A stretch of 64,000 bases of DNA from Acanthopleura granulata (GCA_016165875.1 JABBOT010000022.1:3499333-3563332), one strand, 5' to 3'. Counted from the stretch's first letter, positions 51,101 through 62,412 are shown. Translations and numbers: made by a program. Notes: generated by a model not told the origin, from the sequence alone.

Positions 51101-54100
51101 TGGTAGCCATGTTTTGCAACAAAACCAAGGAATTTTGAACCATGATCTCTGAATGGCCGAAATGATTGAACTGTGCTTTTAAGAGACCTACACAGGCCGG
51201 GTCTAGGGAAAAGATGCAGCATATCACGACAGAGAGTGCCTTTATTGTAACTTGTTGACTTATCCTGGTGTTAATTTCCTACTTCTGTTTATATCACTGC
51301 AATAATTTGATTTGAGTATGATTGAGACATACAGAATCCATTTTTTTCTGTCAATTTGACCGGTCCAGTCGAACAATCAGATCTAAGATTCCCTGCCTGA
51401 ATTTAATGCTGCCCTGTCTTGGACAGTCAGGCAGTCATCAATGTCGAAACCTATATATTTTACAAATCATTTCTATTGATTACTGAAACAGCTACCACAA
51501 TTTTTCCTACACTGACCACAAGATGAAGAAGTAGTGTAAAATATGCTACAAAGAAGCCTACCCTCAGCGTCCGACTCGGAAGCCTCAGTTTCCTCCCCTT
51601 GGTCAGGTATAGGAATACCATACATGTCCTGTTCAACTCGTCGCCTTGCCCGTTTGACACGACTGTACATATCCGAATAATTGTCCTGCACATTATCAAA
51701 AAACAGTTCTACACATTTTCATTACAAATTTCTAAATTCTTCAAAACATCCACATAAAGCAGTATATAGCAACTCACAAAAAGTGTTAGAGACTTGTTCT
51801 AAAGTTATGTTTTTGTTATTTATATGGATGTCTTTGTATTTTTTGTGGTCTAAAACAGCTTGCAATAAGCTACGGTGAAAAAAACTGAAAGGTGTAGTAA
51901 TTAAATTACATTATTACACTGCTATAATATGACTGTGATGATATAAACCCATAACCTGAAGACACTTTATCATTTAAATTATGAAATTCATCTAGACCAC
52001 TAACCCCGTCATAATCCTCTTTGACCTCCCTGGCTGATTGACGTTCACGGCGTTGTGGTTGTGCAGATTCAGCTGGCAGTTCTCCTTTCACATCCACCAA
52101 CCCGAGAGCTGCATTATCAATTATCAAGCTCTGATTTAAGGTATCATACAGGGTTTTCTTTTGACGAGTACTGCGTCGTATCATGCCAAATGAATCACCG
52201 TTGACAGCGTTATGCTGACGACTTGATCCCCGCACCATTTGACGCTCTGGCGTATCTGAAGGGGGAGCCGTATCAAAATCAAACCTTTTGTTATTAAATA
52301 CCAGTATCACAAGTTTAGTGTATGATGTTGAATAACTCACACATAATGTCTTAAAACATCTGTGCTTGTTTAACCTGTATCAAATATAAATACAAGTATA
52401 TGTAAACATTATATTCTGAAATATATCTGCAATAATTTTAACTAACCTTCATCTGCACTATCTTCAATACATGCCACTCTCCTCCTATGAAAAAAAGAAG
52501 TTCAAAGATATTGTTAAGACTTGGTAAGTCCTGAAAAGATAAAAGGGAATTTTTTTCATCAGACTTTGATAATCACAGTTACAGATTCTAAATCTGTTAT
52601 ATGCCTTTTCTTTAAAATTTAACTGGGCAGGGTTATTTTCTTTTATTCAATATCCTACTGAATTTGGTAATTTCTCTAAAACTCAAGTTTTTGTTTCCTC
52701 TTGAACTATACTGCCAAACATTCTTTCCAGTAAGATTTCCATGATTTAACACAATAATCTTTTACAAAATCCAACTCTTGCAACCTGAAGATATACTCCA
52801 TGAGTATTATTTTTTGGGGAGGCGGCTTAATTCATTCCACAGCACTGTTAATATAACTCGATCAACCTTTTACTGGGATCACTTCGGGAAACATTCCTCA
52901 GAGTGCGACAGCTCTTCCTGCGTGTGGTCATTCCTTTCACGTAATCGCCATCACTCTCTCCACTACTAAGCCCCTAAAAAAATGAAATTATTATATATTT
53001 ACAATGAGGAGCATGTAGACTTCATATTAAATAACAAATGTTAAAGTAGAGTTGTGTGGTACTACCCTTACCTTTACAAAGTCAAGGATTGTTTTTCGTT
53101 TTTCTGCAGAAGATTCAGTGATGCAGTACATTATTACAAAAACTAGTTTGACTGAGTTACATGTTAGTCTTAACGGGATCATCTAATGAAATCTGTCGAT
53201 TCATATCTTCTTGTAGATACAATTTCCTACACTAATATATCAAGAACAGTGAAAATACTGGCTCGAGTGAGACAAAATCATGATTTGGGGCATCTAGGCC
53301 CTTCGCCCTACCAACTGAGCTATCCAGTCAGATGGAAACAGCTCGCTTGTTAGGGTCTAGTTATATGAAATGAAATGTTTACTCACAATACATACTGTCA
53401 TACAATTGATATATCAGTGGAGGTGTATTCAATGTATTCTCAATGATGATTGCTAATATCTTCTTGTGTAAACTTCTACATATGTTATATATAAACTTAA
53501 GTCTGACCATGTGACACACCTAAGACAGGTGCTCCGATTGGTCACAATAACTTCTTTGCTCTAACACTTCACTGGCTGAAGTGAATCAGCTGGATTCGTG
53601 GGGCGAGGCAACTACAGTTGATCAAACCTAGATGCATTCTGCAGGGATGCAGGATAGAGTAATGTGTAGAGTAGGGAAATTAGAAATAAATTAAAGGTTT
53701 ATCTGATCAGAAAGTAGGGATTCTATTTCTCGACAAGAACTTGTGTACAGTCTGAAGAAACCAGTGTGACTTGTTACATATACATCATTACTACACGTCA
53801 TGTCAGTTTTCTCCAACCTCCTTGACCACACCAGGTCAGACTGAATAAGCCAATTAATGGTTTCGAGTTGCGCATAATTGCACATGAGCAGAACGCATCA
53901 TATGGTAGATAAACAAATGCACGTGGTCTTTCATGCCATTCTTGTAATTTTACCGACTTCAGCGACAGCCCAGTATAGAGCTCAGTTCTAATTTTTTTGT
54001 CTGTGTATTACACTGAGTTTTCCACTTGAAACAGTCCTAGAGCCCATGTACAGTCTCAAATGTCAAACAGACACATAAAATGGATGAAATGGGCTGAATT

Positions 54101-54791
54101 GTGTGTGACTGCCTGTGGCTACCATGCATTTAACATGACCACGACAGACTGTTTATCCACCAGCAAAGGAATTCCAGTCATTCCGAAACAGTTATTTGGA
54201 TTATTAGGATTCCATGGTGGCTGCCCACAATGTAACCCTGGTGCAACCGATTATGCTGCCGAACAGACAGCAACGTGTTACACATTTTACTATATAAATA
54301 TTTTTAAAAGACCCTCCAAGGTACCCGCAGAAAGACTGTGTCGCTTTACTGCGGCCAACATAAGCCAAGGGAGATAACCTAGTCTATATATATAGGGTTA
54401 TTCTGATTTGCCCTGTCGTCGACAGATTTGACAAAGTACCACACAACAACTGTAGGTTTAATGTAGTAAATTTTCCATGAAGGAATTAACAAACTGCTTG
54501 TGCGACCGACTCCAGTTCCCCCTTTGATACATTCTGATATCGCACGATCACTGACTTGCTTCTGTGTATGAATTAAAACCAAAAGTTTGTGGCACAAACT
54601 ATTCCCATTGGGTGTATTTTTAGTTCAACTGTGAGATACTTGCTGATGACACGACCTTGTAAAATAATGATAATCGATGTTTTACATACCCCAGGTTCAT
54701 AGTTTCGGGACCGTCTCTTGGCAATACGTTGCAGGCTTACAAAATGAGCTGGCGAATCTTCCGTTTCAGCGCTATGCCGTGTTTTTACCAT
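34379..54791 (-). CDS. ATAD2: ATAD2-like AAA+ ATPase with bromodomain (1525 aa)
   Basis: Twenty-five exons with consistent phases: 54791-54690, 52973-52867, 52484-52447, 52255-52005, 51685-51562, 49869-49717, 49309-49192, 48669-48556, 47193-47085, 46417-46276, 45983-45835, 45299-45051, 44805-44715, 44479-44165, 43542-43386, 42718-42532, 42098-41913, 41416-41281, 41099-40903, 39588-39429, 38454-38332, 37331-36394, 36130-36034, 35430-35183, 34465-34379. Order: acidic, basic-patch N-terminus; AAA1 with GPPGTGKT (417-424), DE (481-482) and RRPGRFDRE (535-543); degenerate AAA2; bromodomain (about 950-1065) with Asn1022; Ser/Glu-rich region; conserved C-terminal domain. The family consists of nuclear hexameric ATPases that bind acetylated histones and regulate nucleosome density and histone chaperone traffic (yeast Yta7/Abo1). 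Invertebrates often have one gene for ATAD2/ATAD2B, so the symbol is family-level. Slightly longer than the human proteins, mainly because of exon 22. Confidence 0.93.
34640..34880 (+). mobile_element. SINE family 1 copy
   Basis: tRNA-like head GTGGCTGAGGGGTTAGCATA, body shared with 40600-40866 in opposite orientation, and 3' tail AATCAAATAAAG. Lies in ATAD2 intron 24, antisense to the gene. Confidence 0.7.
36394..37331 (-). CDS. ATAD2: ATAD2 exon 22: long low-complexity exon with peptide repeats
   Basis: 312 codons (about 1070-1382). After a basic start (YPCRFSKRTRG) come about eight degenerate copies of a KDSExxETP-type peptide (DNA 36997-37140), a basic patch (KKPYKKRKCVWNYKSRRRRK; compare KKRK...NWY in vertebrates) and Ser/Glu-rich sequence. 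Poorly conserved and probably disordered. Confidence 0.85.
37402..37638. repeat. 47-bp tandem repeat, five copies
   Basis: Units of TGAAATAAACCTCATTAAAT then CAAAATGCACATGCAACAAA and GTCCTAC repeat every 47 bases with few changes. The array ends about 70 bases before the exon 22 acceptor in ATAD2 intron 21. Confidence 0.9.
37640..37998. repeat. Dispersed-element remnant
   Basis: Ends in GCCACGATATGGCTGAGATA and an ATTCATTCATTC run. The same 20-mer and a similar tail occur at 23493-23530. No coding capacity recognised. Confidence 0.35.
38332..41099 (-). CDS. ATAD2: ATAD2 exons 19-21: bromodomain
   Basis: Exon 19 has LEVLPKAPPPKPREL, the linker, and helix Z (RELRLFLRDALNKIA). Exon 20 has the ZA-loop end VPDYYDIVKHPMDLSTM and CSNALEYNPDKDPA, in which the Asn after Tyr (1022) is the acetyl-lysine anchor. 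Exon 21 supplies helix C (RHRACALRDTAHSIV) and the ESRQRRG end. Confidence 0.93.
38626..38945 (-). mobile_element. SINE family 3 copy
   Basis: Long match to 60588-60950, including ACCAAAGATACCAGAC, TTTCCTTGCTCTAA and CAACAAGTGCCATTTTTAAA. The minus strand starts with a tRNA-like B box (GGTTCAAGCCC). Lies in ATAD2 intron 20. Confidence 0.7.
40600..40866 (-). mobile_element. SINE family 1, near full-length copy
   Basis: Read on the minus strand it starts with an A box (GTAGCTCAGTCGGCTA), has a B-box-like ATCAAGTCC about 65 bases on, then a conserved body and an (AAAT)n tail. This is the layout of a tRNA-derived SINE. Lies in ATAD2 intron 19, same orientation as the gene. Confidence 0.75.
41281..43542 (-). 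CDS. ATAD2: ATAD2 exons 15-18: second, inactive AAA domain
   Basis: Residues about 688-910. The Walker A position reads SGTAGQGQTSHLAPAVLHHL; the lysine and the GKT triplet are missing, as in vertebrate ATAD2, so this domain should be structural. AKSPEESCAQ, REAKRTAPSILYMPHI and APVLLLATTDS are family landmarks. Confidence 0.9.
44165..47193 (-). CDS. ATAD2: ATAD2 exons 9-14: first AAA+ domain
   Basis: Residues about 336-687. VNFDSVGGL leads into the domain. Walker A is split by intron 10 (GPPG|TGKT). Then KWVGESERQLRLLF, Walker B FFDEIDG, sensor GATNR and arginine fingers follow, with the lid in GYCGADLKALC. All catalytic residues are present, so this ring should hydrolyse ATP. Exon 14 continues with the ISAKDF-like SINVSAKDF and PTSQRSVTSP element typical of the family. 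Confidence 0.93.
46855..47025. repeat. 24-bp tandem repeat in ATAD2 intron 9
   Basis: About seven copies of GGGATACTGGGCCCCTAAAATG, varying slightly. The unit is a multiple of three and stays open in the exon 9 frame on the minus strand. Confidence 0.8.
48556..54791 (-). CDS. ATAD2: ATAD2 exons 1-8: acidic N-terminal region
   Basis: Encodes residues 1 to about 335. Small basic motifs (RRSTRQKK, RRKSCRTLR) precede a strongly acidic run (EDEEEENNKEGEEADEDDED) and then YYLREHKPR, which matches the YYLRxRK element of vertebrate ATAD2. Exon 8 ends in a Ser/Asp cluster and RNRC. Exon 4 is placed at the acceptor TTCAG|AT (52255), the only nearby site that keeps the phase. A second AG at about 52285 breaks it. 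Confidence 0.85.
49870..51561 (-). other. ATAD2 intron 5
   Basis: 1.7 kb with no supported gene. The remaining ATAD2 introns likewise hold only repeats or nothing recognisable. Confidence 0.5.
52974..54689 (-). other. ATAD2 intron 1
   Basis: 1.7 kb with a tRNA-like relic (53258-53342). A 105-codon open frame at 54060-54377 on the plus strand is unrecognised and not accepted as a gene. Confidence 0.5.
53258..53342 (-). other. tRNA-like relic
   Basis: The minus strand reads GACTGGATAGCTCAGTTGGT, a perfect eukaryotic tRNA A box, but no matching B box or acceptor stem closes it. Probably the head of a decayed SINE or a tRNA pseudogene. Lies in ATAD2 intron 1. Confidence 0.4.
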
Positions 54792-55082
54792 CTTTTCTCA
54801 CGTTCAATCGGGTATTCCGCTAGCGCGCGGACATTCCTCCATCCCAGACACCAAACAACACCCCTATCTTCCCAGCGCATAAAGAAATAATCCAACGGTA
54901 TAACAATTTTAGTCACCAAAATTTTTATAATTCTCGTGTGTAATGTGTATAATACACCATACAAGTCGCCAGGGAACATATTTCATGCATTTCAGTGGTT
55001 TAGAACGAAGCCATTTATGTATTGCAAAAGTACAAGCGGACTGATATAAAAGTGACAGGTTCCCAAAATGGGAGCGGAAATC

Positions 55083-55090
55083 GCGGGAAA
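55083..55090 (-). promoter_or_regulatory. E2F-type site
   Basis: TTTCCCGC on the minus strand matches the E2F consensus TTTSSCGC. Vertebrate ATAD2 is a known E2F target, so its place 292 bases upstream of the ATAD2 ATG is suggestive. Confidence 0.45.
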
Positions 55091-55104
55091 TACGTTCGAA
55101 CGTA
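55091..55104. promoter_or_regulatory. Perfect 14-bp palindrome
   Basis: TACGTTCGAACGTA adjoins the E2F-type site directly. It may be a dimer-binding site; the factor is unknown. Confidence 0.4.
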
Positions 55105-55309
55105 TGCGACGTGAAAATTTTCGGGGACACCGTGAGGTCGAGCAGAAGTGCGCCCCAAAAAAGACGTACAAGCATCTGGGACACTCCTGCAATATATTTC
55201 ACCCAAATTACACCCTCTTACAGTGTAGAGAAGTTGAAATGCATTTATTTCTTTGTTCTTAATTGCGGAAGGAACATAGCACGCATGCCCGAGTTGTTGA
55301 ATCTGGGTC

Positions 55310-58300
55310 ATGGGAACAACATCATCGGGGGTGAGCAGATGTTACCTCTTGGATATCCGTCAAATATTCAGCTTTGACACAAGTTCCAGCTCACTAACTC
55401 TGATTTACATCTGTTTTAGGCGATCACCTTGACCATTTTGAAGTGCCTTGTTGTGTTTTACTCGTCCTATTATGTCGTGGGCAGCATTTGTTTTGCTTCC
55501 TTCAGGTAATATTTGGCATTTCCATTGATCTACAATAAACTGATCTTGTTCGAAAAACTTGCCTAGATAGATGAATGTAATGTTGCGATAGGGAGGTTAA
55601 CCCGGGCTTTAAATGCGAGGGGTGAAAAGGAAAAAGTTCCTTCTTTATGATCTGAATTATCATTGATAATGAGGTGTAATATGTACACTTTTAATGAAAC
55701 CAAAATGTATTTAAAAAAAACAACAACATATATATATGAGTAAAAACATAAACTAAGCATCCCAGGCACTATATAAATTATACACAGAGAGAGTATCAGT
55801 TTTCGCCATTGAGGCTTGAGTACACCGAAATCATAATTTTTTTACCTGAGCTGTCTTAAATGGGATGAATTTTGAATGTGTTAAATGACATAAAGTGACA
55901 CCTCCATGTCTTGATGTATACTGTTGTGCTGAAATATATTTTTCTAGTTTCTCAACCTTTTCGTATATGAAAGAGCAATTTATGCATATTTTTAATTTGA
56001 TTTTGGAGGCAAAACTACTGTGGTTGGCGTGGCCAATTTCAGGGCTTAACAAAAAGTATAATTTTATCAGTTAACACAGAAAAGTTCCTTCAGAATATAT
56101 TTGCATAAACACCTTATAACCATGTGAAAAGGTTGAAGAATTACAGTAGATGGACTTAATGTGTTATTTTAAAATTCTGACATTGATTTCATCACGTACT
56201 GTTGCGATGAGTGTCAGAAATTTAAAACAATACATACGCCAAGTCCATCTTGGTGGACTAATGTTTTTCCAGAAGGGTATAACCATGTGAACCTCAGAAA
56301 TGTTGAAAAATAAGGAATTCAGATATGGCGAAAGTTTACCCTAAATACTGCGTTTGATGTGGAATTTACAGGTTAACAGGTTTTAGACCAAAATGTTTTA
56401 CATCTGTTGAACTTATTTTATGAATGACCTTGTTGCCATGGTTTGTAGTCTGTTACAGTAATTACATTAATCATTTCTGCACAACTGTTCAATGCTGTGC
56501 TTATACGACAAATTTTATTACTAGATGCAATTGTAGTTGTATGCAGTTTCTGTCTTGTTAATTTATGTAATTCTTAAAGCTGCTATTTATGTTCAAATGT
56601 GTTTTAGGTTGCAAAAATTTGATGGTAAAATTCCATTTGATTTCAAGAATTGGATTGACTTAGGGAACTGCTGTGGAAATTTCACAAGTATAGAAATTGG
56701 TAAGTTCTTGTAAGCCACATGCACCTGAGGAAGTCACTGTATGAGATATACATTGACATGACAAGCAAGATGGTTCGTATTAGTGAAATCGCTTGCCTTT
56801 AAATCGCTAACCGTAGGATACTTGAGCTTTGGGTTCAAACCCTGCCTTGGAGAGGGAATTTGTTAATTCCCCCCCCCCCCCCAAGTCAGTGTTTGTGGAA
56901 CCTTGGTAACAATAACATGTTGAGAGCATGTTTGTGAATTCAAACATTGGTTGAAGATCATCTTTGTCTCCATCAAGTTAATGTGCAAGTCTGTACGTAA
57001 CCTGTGGAAAAGTTCATTGGTAATTTGTGAAAGGTCTGTGGTTTACCCCAGGCCCAGGCAGCTGCTCTCTGATTCCCCAGATCTGTGCATAAAACTTCAT
57101 TTGAGGGAAAAATTTGGTTAGTATGGCTATGCCAGAGAAATATTTCAAATTTTTGGTTCTGTCAATTCAAGTTGAACCCTTTGTACTTTCCCTCCCATAG
57201 CTGACTTAGGCACTTTCCTAAAACGTCACCTTCGGTATGTTCCTTTCTTTTTTGTTTTGAAGCTGTCATTAATTTACCAGAACGTTCCATTTCAACCTGA
57301 ACTATGAAAATTAATGTATGCAAGAAAAGTAAAGAGTATTACATACATGGAAGTAGAAAGGCTGCTTGGCAAGCTGCATCCAAAATAGATGCTTACATTT
57401 CATTCTGTTCTCAGCAAAGGCAGTTGTGATGTCATGACGTGTCAGAAAGATTGAACACATGTTACCAATGTTTGCGTTATCTGCTGACATTTTGGAACAA
57501 TACTAACGTCACCTGCAAGTTCCTGAGTGACAGTTTGGAAAACAGGCTGCCCTAAAGTTGAATATTCATGGGTTATGCATATCGCACAAAAAAATTCGTA
57601 AAAATGTGATTTTCCCACCCAAGTTGTCCTTTTTGACTTATATTTATTAGGCTTACCACATGCTAAGCTGTCTTAAAGCACAAATGTAGAAATTCTCTGG
57701 TATAGTGTCTTTGAATAACAATCAGATAAATTGATCAAATTCCAGCTGGTAGGTACTTGGATTATGTACTCATTTTGGTGTGTTTCAGTTAATACTCTGT
57801 CCATGGAGATCACATTTGTAGTTTGTGGCTTGCTGTTTGGAGCTTTAACTACACACCGCCTCTGGGATTATGCCATAACAGTTTCTGTGCTCCACATCGC
57901 TTTATCCTGCTTAGGTAGGCCATAACAGCACTGAACAGGATTGTTAATTATATTCTAGGGCTCAAGAACTAGGAAAGGCTTATTTTTATAATTTAATAGA
58001 TGTTAATGTACGGTAATGTATTCATACTGAATACAGTTTCATGTAGATTCTGGGTATATGTCATCGATAGGTCAAATAAGTGATGTAAATTAGATTTGCA
58101 TTCATATTGATGTTTCTTACTGAGAAAGAGGATCAACATTTTGTTTCCCAGTAAACTGCAAAACACAGAGTGTATAAATAAGTAACCAAGGAGGGATTGA
58201 CTGGATATATGAAGTAAAATTAATACCTGTTGTTTTAATTTTTGTATATGGTCACAAAATAGACAACCGGTATTTTTTAGTGTTTTAATATTCATCAACT

Positions 58301-59003
58301 GATTTTGTTCTTGTAGTGATGCTGTCTTTTCCTCTCAACTGGTCATGGTGGGTTTGTTTAGGTAAGCCATTTTCCTGAATATTTCCAAATTTTGAATTGA
58401 TTTTCATGAATTTTGATGAAATCCTTCTTGCATACATAGACCATCACCTTGTTCAGCAGCCCAAGTTTCCAAATTCCTCCACCCATGTAACTGACTGGCG
58501 TTCTTCAAAGTTTAATATCCCTGAGAACGACCCTTAACATCTCCATCAGCCATATAGCTTCCCCTCTTCCCTTTGCCAATCTGTCCACATGTTCTAATAC
58601 TGCAGCTGCTCTTTTAGCCAAATATTAACAAGCAGGGAATACCCCCAAATGGATAAGTAACCCAGCACCTATTTGCTTTTGAGATAGAGTACAGCGAAAT
58701 CTTTATCACCTCCTGGCTTTATAGTGTGCCAGCTTTCTGTACCGTGAAACTCATTCACTGTCAATGAAATGCTTTTAAACTAAAACCCAAGGAAGTGAGA
58801 TTTTTTCTAGAGTAATTGTCATCATGTTAAAGTTTTACATACATGTACATGTACTCTTTTTTTGTCTCCCAGTGCTAGCAGCTCTGCAGATGATTGCATT
58901 TGGTGAAGCTGTGACGTATGTCAGGAGGAAGAAGCTTCAAGGGAAAGTCTCTCCAGCCATTGAGCTTAAGGAACCACAGAATTACCTGTATAAAAAATCA
59001 TGA
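55310..59003 (+). CDS. TMEM244: TMEM244-like four-helix membrane protein (166 aa)
   Basis: Six exons in phase: 55310-55330, 55420-55505, 56608-56699, 57789-57914, 58317-58361 and 58873-59003. Four membrane helices are visible at about residues 9-34, 72-88, 94-111 and 117-138. Landmarks shared with vertebrate TMEM244 are PFDFK (about 45), EITFVVCGL, LWDYAITVSVLH (91-102) and VMLSFPLNWSWW (109-120). The protein is longer than the human one (about 128 aa, from memory), with a basic tail RRKKLQGK and KEPQNYLYKKS. The ATG at 55310 is chosen because MGTTSSG then splices in phase to the first helix; an upstream ATG at 55286 gives the wrong phase. Function unknown in any animal as far as I know. The head-to-head position with ATAD2 may mean shared expression. 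Confidence 0.85.
56790..57090 (+). mobile_element. SINE family 2 copy
   Basis: B box GGGTTCAAACCC at 56831 and core GAAAAGTTCATTGGTAATTTG, interrupted by a poly-C run at 56869-56882. Lies in TMEM244 intron 3. Confidence 0.65.
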
Positions 59004-60587
59004 ATGGTTATTCATTTTGTCTATTTTGGTATTTATATGTTTTAATACATATGAGGATGTGTGTCCAGTTGAAATCCTCTGTTCATTACTCATGTGGCCT
59101 TTAGATGATCTGTTTTGAAACTGCAAAAATAGTTTTAATATTATAAATATTTTAAATCATTTCCCCCTGCCTTGCATTACTCATTGTCCACTGTTCTATA
59201 ATGCCTAGTACATTTTATGCTTGGTTGTTCAGTTGTTAAAGAGTTCATAATCATACTTCGGATGCTTCCATGAGTGGGATGCATGCATGTGCCTTTCATC
59301 AGTTGTTTTATAAACAAAACTCATGTTAGCAAATAACACTTGCATATTTGTGTCTAGCTTACATGTACCATTATTAACAGAAATATCCCCCAATGCATCT
59401 TTTAAGGGTGTATACAGGATTCCAGTGTCCCCAGTGTTTATTGGCACAAGTAAATTCACGTAATTGTAAACATGTTTTTACTTTCCCTGATCTTTTATAT
59501 TTTGGTACGTTTGTGCATAATCAAGACAATATCTACTGTATTCATTTAAATGATAAACAGTCCTGGAATATCGGTAAGCAGAGAAAAAAATCATTTTTTG
59601 GGGGGATGGGGGTTATCTCCCCTCCAGGTTTGTTGTTGGTGAAATTTTTCAAGTCAAGGTGAATGTTACATAATGCTTTGGGCAATGACAAACAAGGGAT
59701 GAAATTTGCCCAAGCACGACCATATATATCTCTGACACAAAAGCTAATTATGATATCCATTATATGATGCCACAATCTAGGCCTAGTGTATAAGTCTGTG
59801 GTTTCTAGGATAAGACATATATTTGAAAAGAGAGTGGCCTGTATATCCAGGGAAGGTATGACAAATTACAAGATAATTTCACTTTACTATATGTATGCTA
59901 TATTACAGATATGGGCTTCTGCTAGTGATTTGTAGGTGAGTGTCTAAAGTACTCGGGCCACTGAGAACCCAGTCCTTAATCGGTATTACATTTTAATAGT
60001 TACCTTCATAATATTTTCTTTTAGAAACATGTAAGTGTGTAATGTTATTGTTATGACAGGTTTGTGCCAAAAGTGTGTGGATGAAGTATTCAGAAGATAT
60101 GGGTACTTACAGTTAGCCATTGTTTTTCAGTTTTAATTTTCTCACCTCAAATATTAATAAATGAGAAGTACTGGTTATACATTTCTTCATGAGAATGTAA
60201 TAGTACTTGGGTCGTTTGTTTTAAGTCTATTCGATCAAGATTTTGATTCAAGTCTTGTATCATTGCATACAGGTCTATTTGATGTCAAAATTGCTGTTAA
60301 GAGAGGAATTAATCTTGATGTTCAGTACAAATCCGCTGGATTTCCGCGTGCTGATTTTTTTTACCTTTGTCACATGTGAGAGATAAGTATACATGATAAA
60401 ATGCTTCTTCTTGCCTGCTCTTGCCGTGTTACACATTAGAGTGAAGGATCCATTTTGATTTAGCAGTTTATTGGAGTTTTTCCCCATTGAAAGATTCAAA
60501 TGTATTTTCATCCCTTTCAGAATACAAAGGGTATTAAGGTTTAAACAAATGTAACTAACAACAGCAAAATAACACGAAATAGAGAGT

Positions 60588-60950
60588 GAGCGAGTGCTTG
60601 GGGTTTAGCGTCGTACTTAACAATGTTTCAGACATATAATGAGGGGGATTCCTTCTGGTGTGTGCATACAGTGTGTTTTTTTGTGGCAGGCCGAGTCCAT
60701 GCTGCTAACTTGCTGCCGTCACTGCAACATCACGCCAAAGATACCAGACGTGACACCCAACCCAGTCACATTATACTGACACTGAGCCAACCAGTCCTGT
60801 TTCCTTGCTCTAACCTCTCAATGCTGAGTGCCAAGCAAGGCCACAACAAGTGCCATTTTTAAAGTCTTGGATATGACCCAACCTGGGCTTGAACCTGGAT
60901 CTCTCAACCTCCAGGCAGATGTTCTACCCACTAGACTGCCGAGGCCTTAA
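60588..60950 (-). mobile_element. SINE family 3 copy with clear tRNA head
   Basis: On the minus strand it begins GGCCTCGGCAGTCTAGTGGG, a tRNA-like A box, and about 45 bases later CCAGGTTCAAGCCC, a B box. The body matches 38626-38945. Confidence 0.72.
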
Positions 60951-62204
60951 AAAAACACAAATACAATATCCTCCAGGGATGTGAGTGATATTGCTGCGTT
61001 CATACGTGCAAAGCACAAATCTAAAGGCTCCAGGGTTAGTTCTGGGTTGCACCTAAGACCAAAAAACGAGGGTTGCTGCTTCCTTGCTCACCATTATGGG
61101 GAGATAACAATGACTGGTCACCCCGGTATCAGTATAATGGACTGGGTCTCTTTGGCAATTCCTCTTGTTGGCAGCATCTAACAAAAAAGCGGTGCAGTAT
61201 ACAAACACATACAAATGACTCTTTGTCGTCATATGACATATGGAATATTGTTGACGTTTTAAACCCCAACCATCACAGCATCCAGTGGCTGTATAAAATC
61301 GTGATGATGCTTATCCATTTAAAATACCATTTTTTTTTCTGCATTCTGAGTCCATATCTGTGATAAAAGTACATGAATATTTCTTCTTGCATGCACATTA
61401 TTTCTAACGATATGCTAATGCCGGAATTTAACATAATGTAGAGATATTCTCACTTTTATTTAAGGTATACTGTACAGTCACCACTGATATGAATCAATAT
61501 TTCAGAATATTTATTTGCTAAAACAACATAATACTTGACAATCAAAATTTTGAACAGGATATAGTAAAGGTAACAGCTAAAAATAGATCAACTCTAATTA
61601 TACAAGGCATTTTCAGCTCTACCCTTCAGTGGCTTAATATCGGTCAGCATGAGTCTCCGGGGCATCTGGGTATGTAGGACTTCCGGGACCTAGGCGGCCC
61701 CTACACTCTCAGCTAAAGGTTATGACAGATGATCCCCCCCCCCCCCGGCTCACGACAGCTTTCGATGCCTATGTTACCAGCTGGAGAAAAACACAACAAC
61801 AAAAAAAAAAGTTTAGATTTGACATTGGTTTTTAGAGCTACTGCCACATTTCTGTGTTTAGAAGAATTTGTGTTACTTCATGGATGTTGCTGGTGAAGTA
61901 CGTGGAACACATTAACTTTAAATCTCTTGATGACTTGTGTAGATCTATACCTGTGTTAGCATTGATCTGCATGGTGACAGCTCATTGGTTCCACCAAACA
62001 CCTTTTTATTTAATTTGTTCGCAAACAATTAGGAACTTCTGATACTGCTCTACTTTCATCAAGTCATCTACATTACATTTAAATCATAGGCCTTCATTAT
62101 TAACCTACTTTGTGATTTATACAGGAGTGGAAGCTATCAGTATTGCAATGAAGGATCATGTCATGAGAGAAGGGTTAGCCCGGAAGTATAATCAAAAGGT
62201 GATT

Positions 62205-62412
62205 GTTGCACAAGTGAGGATATATTTACACTGGTGAGGAGCTCATGCTGGCTTCCTTGATGGACATATGTAGGAAGGTTTACTAGCAACCTGAGGATGG
62301 TCATGGGTTTCTTCCGGGCACTGCTATGTTTCATCCCACCATAATGCTGGTCGCTGTTGCATAAATGAATTATTCTTGAGTACTGCATAAAACATAATCA
62401 AATAAATACACT
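62205..62412 (+). mobile_element. SINE family 1 copy
   Basis: Same body (GAGCTCATGCTGGCTTCC, CCCACCATAATGCTGG, GAATTATTCTTGAGTACTG) and an AATCAAATAAAT tail. Confidence 0.65.

Larger units (their letters stand above)
54792..55309. promoter_or_regulatory. Bidirectional promoter of ATAD2 and TMEM244
   Basis: Only 518 bp separate the two start codons. The segment has a CpG-containing core near 55070-55130 with an E2F-type site, a 14-bp palindrome and no TATA box close to the ATAD2 start. Divergent short promoters of this kind usually drive both genes; joint control is inferred. Confidence 0.6.

Noticed and set aside
52256..52290. Alternative acceptor AAAAG|GTTTG for ATAD2 exon 4
   Set aside because: It would shift the frame relative to exon 3; the acceptor at 52255 keeps phase and joins D-T-P-E-R.
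53258..53342. Functional tRNA gene on the minus strand
   Set aside because: Good A box but no B box and no acceptor stem pairing.
54060..54377. 105-codon plus-strand open frame in ATAD2 intron 1
   Set aside because: No recognisable domain, no splice partners and no promoter evidence; could be a decayed element.
55286..55309. ATG at 55286 as TMEM244 start
   Set aside because: Its frame meets the donor in phase 1 and would not read the first membrane helix; the ATG at 55310 does.
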